From NCBI GenBank assembly GCA_963920525.1, contig OY986437.1, positions 111,282,715 through 111,346,714 on the forward strand: DNA of 64,000 nt, in the 5' to 3' direction. A program made the translations under genes and the position numbers. How positions within the stretch are numbered: the stretch's first letter is position 1; every line of letters begins with the position of its first letter. Of the stretch, positions 1 through 8,347 are shown piece after piece. The DNA comes from Dichetophora obliterata. Its lineage: Eukaryota > Arthropoda > Insecta > Diptera > Sciomyzidae. Below the pieces are notes generated by a model. The model had not been told where the DNA came from and searched no databases. It saw only the letters and a program-made list of their open reading frames with translations.

Positions 1-76
1 ACACACATTGCTATTTTTGTGACAATGCACTTAATGTATCATGTTTATGAATGACATTAATCAGGCGAGCGGTAGT

Positions 77-287
77 AGCGGCTGTGGCATACTGGTAGTG
101 TCCGTGGCTCGTAAGCGAAAAAGCCGCGGTTCAAACCCAGCTCGGACAGAAAAGGTTATCAAAAAGATTTTTCAATTGAATTAATATTTCTGTACAGCCC
201 AGACCAATGGCAAACCTCTGGAGATATCTTAATTAATAGCTGTGGAAATTGGAGTGCATTAAAATAAAAAAAATAAAATTACTGTTT
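77..287 (+). repeat. tRNA-derived SINE, copy 1
   Basis: A tRNA-like head carries a box A-like TGGCATACTGG near 89 and a box B-like GGTTCAAACCC near 128, about 35 bases apart, which is the layout of an internal Pol III promoter. The following body (TTTCAATTGAATTA, then CAATGGCAAACCTC) is shared with a second copy at 40264-40570, so this is a repeat family and not a lone tRNA gene. It ends in an A-rich stretch near 287. No clear target-site duplication was found, so both ends are approximate. Such elements do not encode protein and depend on LINE machinery (family knowledge). Confidence 0.72.
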
Positions 288-883
288 CAATAATATTCTG
301 GATCCTAAAAATAAATTCATAATATAGTTGTTGCAATCATTCTATTTTCGACCCAATAAGAAAATAATGATTGTTATAATAATATTTTGGTTCCTTCAAA
401 AAAGTTCCTTTTTTAAATATAGTTGTTGTAATAATTTTATCATGATCAAAGCAAATTTTATATGTTTAAGAACATGCTAGCAACAATCATAATCCGAATC
501 ATACTATGATCCTCTTAAAACATGGTTGTTGCAACTATGTTTTTTCCTCTGCGTGCATTTGATTAAATATTGTACAAAAACTAAAACCTTGTATGGAAAT
601 TAGTCCCTTTTGTTCAAATATCTTCAAAACCACTTTTTCAGAATGCATATTTAGGCGCTTTTCAACAGAAACATAAACTTTTATGCACAAGGTATTGAAA
701 AAATTTACGATTTTTTTAATTTTTTTTTTTTTGTGCAAATGATAGGATTAAATATTTTTAGTGCTAAGCCAAGTAGGAACTTTTGAACAGGCACTCCTCA
801 TTTGTATTAAGTGTTGTTTCAGAAAATATTTCAACAACATTTCATTGCAATTTCTCAAATTTGGATTTTACAATTTTTTTTTT
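288..883. other. AT-rich stretch, no gene seen
   Basis: This stretch is AT-rich with imperfect repeats of a GTTGTTGCAA/ATAATATT-type motif (around 325, 422 and 525). No coding signal or inverted repeat is clear enough to call. Confidence 0.5.
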
Positions 884-895
884 ATTGAAACAACA
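884..895. repeat. Target-site duplication of LOA/I-type LINE (left copy)
   Basis: ATTGAAACAACA occurs here and again exactly at 2289-2300. The two copies bracket the LINE insertion and fix its limits at 896 and 2288. Confidence 0.88.
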
Positions 896-994
896 GGTTA
901 GGTTAGGTTAGGTAATGGTGGCTGAGCCGATAGACGACTCGTACACTTAGGCCAGTGCAGGCCCGTTCTGATACCACATGATCTCTTTAAAAAC

Positions 995-1300
995 CTAATA
1001 GAGATTTCCCTCCTCAAACCAGTTCGAGCGGATAATGAATTTAAGGATATGCTTGATTTCCAGGCATGAGACTTCGGCAAGTTCATTTAAAAAGGGAAGG
1101 CCCAGAGTTGCCATTCTCCTTTTAGCTAGAGCCGGACATTCGCAGAGGAGGTGCTGAACGTTTTCTACCTCCTCCTCACATCTGCAGCTTCTGCAGAAAT
1201 CGTTTGATGCAACTCCCAACCGAAGGGCATGCGCTCCGATCAGGCAGTGACCCGTTAGGATTCCTACTATTTTTGACAGGTTTACCCTGCTTAAACTCAA
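995..1300 (-). pseudogene. LINE C-terminal Cys-rich region
   Basis: About 100 codons contain the LTGHCLIGAHALRLG block, followed by FCRSC and HLLCECPAL. This C-terminal Cys/His pattern follows RNase H in many dipteran LINEs with this architecture. Its role in the parent protein is thought to be nucleic-acid binding (family inference). It is in a different frame from the RNase H segment upstream, so the gene is broken. The last recognisable residues lie near 1000, about 100 bp before the element end. Confidence 0.78.
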
Positions 1301-1362
1301 GCAGTGAGTTAGTGCGTTTTAAGTCGTAGATAGGATATGTTAGCTTAGTTATCCTACATGTA

Positions 1363-1944
1363 TCAAGGCGTTCCCAGCGTTCTTGTGCAAGACCTAAGGA
1401 TCTGTTCTTGCACTGGAGTTTTAAAGGAGGAAATGGGTATACCAATTAAGTCCTCATTTAAGAGGGTGTTAGAGGTCGTACCCTTCCTTGCCAATTCGTC
1501 GGCCAAATTGTTGCCCTCGATATCCCTGTGTCCGGGTACCCATATGAGGTGAATGCTGAGTAGCCTTGCCATCTCGTTAAGAAATTTGCGGCACTCAGTG
1601 AGTGTTTTAGAGTTGTCAATATTTGAGTTCAGTGCTTTCAGTGCAGCTTGGCTATCTGAAAAGATGGAAATACTTTTTCCTTCAAGGTCTTTTTGACCTA
1701 GAATCCTAGTGGTTTCATGAATAGCCATAATTTCCGCTTGGTAGACACTACAATAGTTTGAAAGTCTAAAAGACGCTTCGATTTCGAGATCCTGGGAGTA
1801 GATACCTCCACCTACTTGTTCTCGAAGTTTGGATCCATCTGTGAAGATTTTTATGGCGGAGGTTTTAAGGGGGATTTTGTTTGCCCAGTCTAGCCGTGAA
1901 GGGATGAAAACTACATAGTTCTTTTCAAGATTTAAGCACGGCAC
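1363..1944 (-). pseudogene. LINE RNase HI domain
   Basis: A 193-codon open segment with an RNase HI fold signature. It degrades the RNA strand of RNA:DNA hybrids in the parent element. All four acidic residues are visible: D36 in FTDGSK, E71 in YQAEIMAI, D97 in FSDSQAA and D149 in NNLADELA. The HLIWVPGHRDIEGN block precedes the last acidic residue. The catalytic set is therefore intact in this segment, but the neighbouring RT tail (2011-2288) and C-terminal segment (995-1300) are in other frames, so no full protein can be made. Confidence 0.85.
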
Positions 1945-2010
1945 ACAGTAGTCTGTTTTGTCGGGTGCAGACGAGTTCAGAATAATTGTGTGGCCGCAGT
2001 TGTTACCTAT

Positions 2011-2288
2011 TCAATTACCAGATTCTCTAAGTCTCAGGGCTGCTGTGTTGGCACATTCCCTGGCAAAGATATCGAGTGGAGGAAGGTGAAGCATGACATT
2101 GAGGGCGCTAGTTGGTGTTGAGGACAGTGCCCCCGTAATACAAAGACCTGCGCTTCTTTGCACCTTTGCAAACTTTTGAAGTGCGGTTGCCTTATCAAGG
2201 GCCCTCCACCATACCAGTAAGCCATACATTAGTATGGGGCGGACAATTGCTGTATAAATCCAGCGTACTATTTTGGTGGAGAAACCCC
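2011..2288 (-). pseudogene. LINE reverse transcriptase C-terminal tail
   Basis: The translation contains WIYTAIVRPILMYGLLVWW, then LQKFAKVQRSAGLCITGAL and STPTSALNVMLHLPPLDI. This is the post-catalytic thumb/connection region of LINE RTs of this type. The catalytic YADD region is absent because the insertion is truncated at 2288. The open frame happens to run to 2313, but the bases past 2288 belong to the flanking DNA and to the target-site duplication. Confidence 0.82.
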
Positions 2289-2300
2289 ATTGAAACAACA
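2289..2300. repeat. Target-site duplication of LOA/I-type LINE (right copy)
   Basis: ATTGAAACAACA, identical to 884-895. Confidence 0.88.
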
Positions 2301-2609
2301 AATAAAATAACATTTTTCGAAGAGTAAAAAATCACAACTCTGGTACTTTTAATCCGATTTTTATGTTTGTTTGCTCATTTTAAAGAACAATTACATAAAA
2401 AACGAAATGGATACCAATTTTTTAAAAAACTTTACTTCAACAGATGTTTTGGACTCTTGTAAAAAGCTTCTCCATGAACTTGGTATATGGGGGAGCACAC
2501 ATTTAATATACATATAAAAATACCTTTTGATTTATTGATATCAAAAACTATTAATATTTTTTTCTTATCAAAACCCCCCTTGGGTAAATCTACGGTAAAC
2601 CCCCCTTGG

Positions 2610-2935
2610 GCCTGATGTGAATGACCCATTATTGGAGACAACTAAAAACTTTTTTTAATTGTTTTTCTTAATTGTATTTCTAAATTCTTTTTTGAAACAT
2701 TATACATAATTAAGTATTTATTTAAAAGACCAGTTAATTCTCTGCTAAACTGTTTTTAAATAAAGTCAATACCTATCATAGAAGTAAAGATATGTGGACA
2801 ATCGTATACACCTAAATGTGTTTTTTAGGGCGACCTCAAAGCGTTTCGAGTGACACCACGGGCTAACGGTAAAAGAGAAAATATTGAAAAAAAATGTTAT
2901 TTGCCTCCAATAATGAATGGGCCATTCACATATAT
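2610..2935. repeat. Inverted-repeat element (MITE-like)
   Basis: A left arm near 2614 (ATGTGAATGACCCATTATTG) and a right arm near 2932 read on the opposite strand (ATGTGAATGGCCCATTCATT) match over about 28 bases. One arm has a 4-base CATT insertion. The 270-bp interior has no coding signal. No target-site duplication is certain. Just outside on the left, AACCCCCCTTGGG occurs twice (about 2571 and 2598). Confidence 0.5.
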
Positions 2936-2939
2936 TTTT

Positions 2940-4408
2940 GTCAATTTTTTTCTAGATGGTGAGGTGCATTTTCTTTTTTTGGTCGAAATCTGATGGAATC
3001 AGTCCCTAAGATATAAGCATTTGGTCAAAAAATACAAATTTTACGGAATATTTTCAAAAGACTTGTTACTTTAAGGTGCAAATTTCGGCAAAATAAGAAA
3101 ATCCTAGAGTGTGTTGTAGTGATTGGCTCTAATCACACCATCAAATCAAGAATAAGAAATTGTAAGATACAAAACTTGTATCTAGACTGCTTTAGAGAAT
3201 ATAAGTTTCTATTTAACTTTGTTTTCTTAATATTTTTCATTTAGAATTGTATGAATAATTGAATTTGGATAAATACACATATATATCGAAGCTTTTTTAT
3301 TTTATGATTTAAGAGTTGTTTTGAACACTTTTGTAGGGTCTATCAATATCATATGCTTTATTTATTTAGAAATTGTCTTAATTTTTATGTTAGTAAATAA
3401 CCCAGAAGTTACTTTTTAAAACGAAAAAAAACACACGAAAATAATTTATTTTTCTCCTCTACAAGCAATCGTTGCTAAAATCCTTTAATTTTGAACAAAA
3501 TTGACAATTTTCGATATGGGTAATTGAATCGAGTATGTTTAATAAAGGTTTGAGTATGTTTAATAAAATACAGTCGAACTCCGGATTTTTTGAGTACATT
3601 AGTATAAACATTAAATAAATCAGGAAGTTTTGACATCATGGTAATGGCTTATTTAATAAATTTTTGCAGGGCTCTTAAAAAACTTTTCTCATAACCAACG
3701 TTATTTTTTCTGTGGAAAATACAATAAAAAGCACCCAAAATTGCGAAGGAAAAATAAACCTACTTTGCAAACTTTCCTCACACCATTTGCCAAACAAAAG
3801 AAACTTTTTATAGCCAGCGTAAATAAGAGCTTAATCTTTGACATTTACGCTAATTTGACTGAAGATCTAGCAGCCATAGTTTTATTACAATGACAAATGA
3901 GTGGCAAGAAAATATGATACGAAAACAAACAAAAAAAACAGAATGTAAGAAAATTTCCCATTTAGAAAAACGTAGAAAAGTAAGACGAGGTGGAGGGTAT
4001 AATGGCTTATTTAATTAGCAAAGAAACTTCAGACACTAAATGTCAATTTTTGCGACATTGTTGCTAGAATAAACAAGTATTTAAGGCTCGTAAATTTTAA
4101 TCTAATTAAGTCTAACACACTTACGTTAAAAAAAAATGGCAAGGACCTCGAAAAAACCTTCTGGTAATAATGTAATAATAATTAGAAAAAAACTACAAAG
4201 AAAAGTTTATAACGATAACATAAGTACAAAGAAAGCCCAGATATAAATAGTTTCAAGGCAAACTAAAAATAATTTTGCTAACAGTTGTTAAAGGAGGAAT
4301 GGGTGGTCAAAACAGTTAAAAAAAGAGCATATGTTTGCGATTTTTACCTTTTGTTTGTTGAAAACCAACATTTCAAGATAATTGTATAACCTTTTCATAA
4401 AAAACTAG
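2940..4408. other. Non-coding AT-rich stretch
   Basis: No gene was found. The only structure noted is a small direct repeat of GAGTATGTTTAATAAA at 3532 and 3552. Confidence 0.45.
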
Positions 4409-4410
4409 TA

Positions 4411-4650
4411 AGGGCCAATTTTTCAGTGCGAGTTTAAGCTCTAGTCAAATTAAACTGAGGTTAACTCACGAAAATTGGACGTTTAAACTCGGTTTAGGCA
4501 AAAAAGAAACAGATTATATGATAATTTAAGTCAGTTTATCTTCAAATAATGCTAAAATATCTAGTTAAACAGAGTTTAAACGTCCGATTTTGGTGAGTTA
4601 ACCTCAGTTTGATTTGACTAGAGTTAAACCCGCACTAAAAAATTGGCCCT
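4411..4650. mobile_element. TA-flanked MITE with ~87-bp terminal inverted repeats
   Basis: The element starts AGGGCCAATTTTTCAGTGCG and ends with the inverse of AGGGCCAATTTTTTAGTGCG. The two arms match over about 87 bases, through a GAGGTTAACTCAC block to GGACGTTTAAACTC. It is flanked by TA at 4409-4410 and 4651-4652, as expected for Tc1/mariner-type transposition. It is 240 bp long with a ~65-bp loop and no coding capacity, so any movement would have needed an outside transposase. Confidence 0.88.
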
Positions 4651-4652
4651 TA

Positions 4653-5250
4653 GAAATTATTTTCGACTGAATCGAAGTAAAATACATCACACCCGCATTT
4701 TCGTATATTCGAAATTTTTAATTTTCTTTTAGTTTGACAACGTCACTTTTATAGAGCGTGGTTTTAAGGCACATATTTCAAATTTGCAGCTGAGTACTTT
4801 TTAATCATATATCGTGCCGTGTTGCAGATCGGCAACAAGAACAATATAAAGAAGATCACGCCATAAGTGCGAAGAATTCTTGGATCGGCAACCTTTAGAA
4901 ATTGCTCTAGAAAAATAACTTAAAGAGAACAAATTAAGTTGGAATTCTTAAAAATGACTTATGAACACTCGAAATAACTCTAACTTTCCAATTAGAGAGT
5001 AAATCAAGTTATTTTTATTTTTAGTTGCAACAGCGTGATTTTGCATTTCGCAGTAGTTTATTTTTTGCTATATTTTTAAATAACATTGTAATAAAAAGTG
5101 TCAATAATTAGAAAAAAAGAGAAAAAACTTTCTGGTGAGTTATAAAACTACATTGATCGTGAGTTTTTATATTCAAAGCAATGTTATATTCCCTTAAACA
5201 TGTAAGTCTTCAAATCTGCAACAGAAGGTTTTTGCAAATATTTTTAAAAA
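4653..5250. other. Non-coding spacer
   Basis: AT-rich. No reading frame with family resemblance and no repeat boundary was recognised. Confidence 0.4.
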
Positions 5251-5535
5251 TAAGGTATTAGATAGATAGGTAAGTGAGGTTGGAGCTAGTCATCTAGTTA
5301 CTGCGGCCTCAAGGGCCTATTGTAACAAACCTCTATAAGTTATACTTCATCATTAATCGTCAAGCTCGTTAGGAACAGAGCGATGTCCTTGGGTGAACTA
5401 TCCGCTATTTGGTGCGGTTCTAGGTACAATGCACCTAACTGGCGAAGTCGGTCCTAATTAGACCGTTACAGTGACACAAAATCTGCTTTCCTGTTTGTTC
5501 ATCTTCGTTACATAATCTGCACAGATCTTCCTGGA

Positions 5536-5723
5536 CTATACCCATGGTAAGTGCTTATTTACCTTGCAATGTCCAGTTAGGAAACCTGTGACAAGTCTCG
5601 TAGATTTTCTACTTAAAGTAAGGAATTGTTTCGTTATTTGGAGCGAAGTGGTTGGCATAAATATTTTTGCCTGTCTGCTATCTTTAGTTTCCCTTCTCCA
5701 GTAATGAAGTGCCTCTCTGTTAA
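5536..5723 (-). pseudogene. LINE C-terminal TGHC segment
   Basis: Reading REALHYWRRE onward to LSRKSTRLVTGFLTGHCKV, this is the segment that follows RNase H in this LINE group. The expected Cys-rich continuation (5455-5530) is present in another frame, so at least one frameshift lies near 5540. Directly upstream the frame is broken by the MITE at 5724-5792. Without that MITE and one TTAA copy, the frame joins that of 5800-6022. Confidence 0.72.
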
Positions 5724-5792
5724 CCCTTTCGAACCGAAAAAGCGGCTGGATATACAATATTGGGATATATTATACCAACCGGGTCGAAAGGG
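5724..5792. mobile_element. 69-bp piggyBac-type micro-MITE
   Basis: The ends are CCCTTTCGAACCG on the left and, inverted, CCCTTTCGACCCG on the right. They are flanked by TTAA at 5720-5723 and 5793-5796. TTAA target duplication and CCC...GGG termini are the hallmark of piggyBac transposition. At 69 bp it is very short and can only have been moved by an outside transposase. It sits inside a LINE reading frame, so it is younger than that LINE insertion. Confidence 0.85.
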
Positions 5793-5796
5793 TTAA

Positions 5797-6370
5797 GCCA
5801 CATATTAGTGTTATGGCTCATAGTGCCACATGGTAGCCCACAGAATGGTTCTGGGCCTATGAATGAACTTACAGCTCCTTTCCTGGCTAGTTCACTCGCA
5901 ATCTCGTTTCCTAAATAGCAGCTATGGCCTGTTAGCCAAATGAGGTGGACTCTGTTATGAGTAGACAGTTCGATAAGCAACTGTAGGCAGTCCCATACTT
6001 CCCTCCTAAGAAATAAAGTCATATCTCCATTTGAGTAGTTTTGAGATATTCAGCTTTTACTTTTTTTATCTTTATAAGAAACACACTAGAATGACCATTT
6101 TACTTAACGTTTTTCAGTAATTTTCAGTTGAAAATGGGTAATCTTAGCTTAACATAAACCCATTCACGGTTCCGAATCTGCCCTTATCTCAATTTTGGAA
6201 TTTTGGCGTTTGTGACTTTCTTTGATTACATACTCTCTTAGGCAGATCTCAATTGTATGGACTTCAGCTTGGAAGACTGAGTTACCTGTGCCCATGCTGG
6301 CATACAGAGATTTTGAGCCAAAAACGCCAGCTTCCACGCCTTCATTTGTCTTTGAGCCGCCAGTATACCA
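5797..6370 (-). pseudogene. Split RNase H of the second LINE
   Basis: The 3' part (5800-6022) reads RVHLIWLTGHSCYLGNEIAS followed by ELARKGA and GPEPFCG. The 5' part (about 6365-6230) reads YTGGSKTNEGVEAGVFGSKS and then SVFQAEVHTIEICLRE. The normal first catalytic Asp in TDGSK is replaced by Gly (TGGSK). The segment that should hold the SDSQAA motif is not recognisable; 6022-6200 looks like unrelated AT-rich sequence. The domain is dead. Confidence 0.72.
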
Positions 6371-6383
6371 GGCCTGATAGTCA

Positions 6384-6797
6384 CTAGTGAACCGGGGTCT
6401 TTCTGTTTCCCATGTGGTTCTGATTGGAAGGCGACTTGAAAGTTTTTACAGAAGTTGTATTTAGATCGCAGGGTAATAACGTTAAATGCTCGTAATAAGT
6501 TATTTCGTCAAATAGCGCTGGGTGAGAGTTACTGGGTATATTCAAATTGTTGTCAATGATGAGCCTGACTGTGAAGATTAGAGCTTTTTTCTTGACACGA
6601 AGATGCAATAGTGGTATACCAAGCAAAATCTCCAAAGCAACAGTTGGAGCAGAATGCATCGCTCGTGTGAAACAGACACAAGCTAGTCGTTGCAACTTGC
6701 TGAGCTTGGATTGAGCTGTTTTTTGGATCGTCTTACTGGACCCTATTGGTGCAGCATATAAAACGATAGGTCTCGTGATGGAAGTATGCATCCACAT
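6384..6797 (-). pseudogene. RT C-terminal region of the second LINE
   Basis: It contains WMHTSITRPIVLYAAPIG, then LSKLQRLACVCFTRAMHSAP and TVALEILLGIPLLHL. This aligns by eye with the RT tail of the 2011-2288 segment (RPILMYG, LQKFAKVQRSAGLCITGA, TSALNVMLHLPPLDI). The catalytic RT core upstream is missing. Confidence 0.75.
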
Positions 6798-6921
6798 GAC
6801 TAGTTTAAGACTTAGGTCCCAGTTTTTACCTATAAAACTTCTGCTGACCCATAATGAGGCTCTTGATTTGTTTATGGTTTTTTTTTTTCTTTAGACTGAA
6901 CCAACTTTCAGGGGATGCCTC

Positions 6922-7132
6922 CTATAAATGCGTAAGCATTGTGTTGATTCGGAAGATGGGTGATAGTTGGTTGGAGGGTGGATAGATGGAGTAGTGTCGG
7001 TGAATATTTGTTTTAAATTTACACAGCTCAAAACTGCCGCGAAACACGCTCGCAGGGAGACTATTCCACAACTTAACCGTGCGACTAAAGAAAGAATTAT
7101 CACAGTAATGCGAGGATCTACAGGGTTGTCCA
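6922..7132 (-). pseudogene. C-terminus of the Jockey/CR1-group LINE
   Basis: YCDNSFFSRTVKLWNSLPAS followed by VFRGSF and FKTNIHRHYS is the conserved C-terminal end of ORF2 proteins in this LINE group. It resumes after the mariner at 7135-8047. The upstream part (8050-8315) ends in AHPFTITSMSN. The two halves are one base out of frame across the insertion, so a frameshift accompanies or followed it. Confidence 0.8.
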
Positions 7133-7134
7133 TA

Positions 7135-8047
7135 TTCGAAGCGCCCATCTGGCAACACTGTAACTTTCCGCAGTGATGCCAAATCGACTAATGACATACC
7201 GCGTTTGAAGCGTCATTCCAAGCAAATGTTTACAATGGAACAGTACACGCCACGCGAACGCTCTAAAATTGTTGAAATTTACATTCAACAAAACAAGTCA
7301 ATAGTGAAAACTCAACGTGCTTTCAAAAAAATAAATAAAGTGAACGGAAACGGAAAGTGGAACGGTAAACAAACAAAATTGCCGTATTTATGCCACTGAA
7401 AATCCACAAGAGATTCAAGAGGTACCTCTTCACGATGCAAAAGTCACTGTTTGGTGCGGCGTTTGTGCTAAAATGCTCATTGGGCCGTTCTTTTTCGAAG
7501 ATGATAATGGCCACAGAGTTACTGAAAATCAGGAGCGTTATCGCGATATGATAAACAATTTTTTCATGCCAATCGTTCGTCGAAAGCGTATCAGGCACTA
7601 CTGGTTTCAACAAGACGGCGCGCCACCACACACAAGCCGCACTACAATCGATTTTTGAAGCAATTGTTCCCTGGCCGTTATATGTCAAAAAATGGTGATT
7701 TCGATTGGCCGCCAAGATCACCAGATTTAACGCCTCCAGACTTCTTTTTGTGGGGTTATTTGAAATCAAAGGTTTACGTCAACAAGCCAAAGACCCTAGA
7801 AGAGCTGAAAACCAACATCCGTCAAGAAATAACCGCCATTCCCATCGAAATGTTGAAGAAAACCATGGAAAATGCTGCAAAACGGGCACAATATGTCGTA
7901 GAGGCCAATGGCGACCATTTACGAGATATCATATTCAAGAAATAATGTAAGCAAATCTACTTGAACTCAATTAAATGATATTCATGATGAACAGACAAAA
8001 AATTGTGGTTTCTTTGATTTATTTAAAAATAAAATGGGCGCTTCGAG
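7135..8047 (+). mobile_element. DD41D (rosa-type) mariner, internally deleted
   Basis: TIRs are TTCGAAGCGCCCAT at the left and, inverted, CTCGAAGCGCCCAT at the right. They are flanked by TA at 7133-7134 and 8048-8049. It is 913 bp long against roughly 1.25-1.3 kb for complete relatives, so about 350 bp is missing from the transposase. It lies in the opposite orientation to the host LINE, and its TIR boundaries fall exactly where LINE coding sequence stops and resumes, which proves nesting. Confidence 0.88.
7232..7945 (+). pseudogene. Mariner transposase, DD41D type, deleted and nonsense-mutated
   Basis: The N-terminal helix-turn-helix begins MEQYTPRERSKIVEIYIQQN. After about 7340 the sequence jumps to GYVNKQN-like and TENPQEIQE residues, so the rest of the DNA-binding domain and the first catalytic Asp are deleted. 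The second Asp is in WFQQDGAPPHTSR and the third in SPDLTPPDFFLWG. Counting 41 residues between these two Asp (with one in-frame stop, at TIDF-stop) puts it in the DD41D lineage, not in classic DD34D. The C-terminus NGDHLRDIIFKK is intact. It cannot make an active protein. Confidence 0.85.
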
Positions 8048-8049
8048 TA

Positions 8050-8346
8050 TTAGACATCGATGTAATGGTAAAGGGGTGGGCTTGGACAGCTGCTCGAGTG
8101 GACCTAGGAAACACACGAGCTGGTGACGTCAGGCCATGTATCTCCCTTGAACACTTCCCACGGTAATACCTATACAGAAGGCTTAGGCAACCACTTTTAC
8201 GTCGATAATCAAGAGAGTTGAGCGAGATGAAACACTTTCTTCTCCTATCAAATATATCGCACGACGTTGAATTCGATCCAGAAGCTCCAAATAAGATCTT
8301 GAAGCCCCTGCCCAAATGTGCGAATTGTACTCCATTTTCGGCCTTA
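8050..8346 (-). pseudogene. LINE post-RT region
   Basis: Directly after the TAA that ends the long RT frame at 8348, the same frame continues as IRPKMEYNSHIWAGASRSYL and ELLDRIQRRA, which is typical LINE thumb sequence. The TAA is therefore a nonsense mutation and not the natural end. A frameshift follows near 8240, and the next frame gives CLSLLYRYYRGKCSREIHGL, then HPFTI up to the mariner. Confidence 0.78.
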
Positions 8347-8347
8347 T

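Larger units (their letters stand above)
896..2288 (-). mobile_element. 5'-truncated non-LTR retrotransposon (LOA/I-like group with RNase H)
   Basis: This 1393-bp minus-strand insertion is bounded by a perfect 12-bp duplication. Read on the minus strand it has, in order, the tail of a reverse transcriptase, an RNase HI domain, and a C-terminal cysteine-rich segment. The RT and endonuclease are missing, which is typical of incomplete target-primed reverse transcription. At the low-coordinate end, which is the element's 3' end, sits a CCTAACCTAACCTAACC run in place of poly-A. Coding continuity is lost because the three recognisable parts lie in different frames. The presence of RNase H places it in the I/LOA/R1-like assemblage; the exact clade is uncertain. 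Confidence 0.85.
5262..6830 (-). mobile_element. Decayed LINE fragment (RT tail, RNase H, C-terminus)
   Basis: On the minus strand the order is RT tail (6384-6797), RNase H start (about 6370-6230), RNase H end (6022-5800), and a C-terminal TGHC segment (5757-5460). This is the same domain order as the 896-2288 element but a different subfamily: FIGPEPFCGLPCG follows the RNase H, a block also seen in the plus-strand relic at 50105-50740. It has frameshifts and an apparent loss or replacement of the middle of RNase H around 6022-6200. A 69-bp piggyBac-type MITE interrupts it at 5724-5792. Confidence 0.78.

Noticed and set aside
898..915. True telomeric array
   Set aside because: Only about three TTAGG-like units, at the exact end of a LINE bounded by a TSD; it is the element's tail and not a chromosome end.
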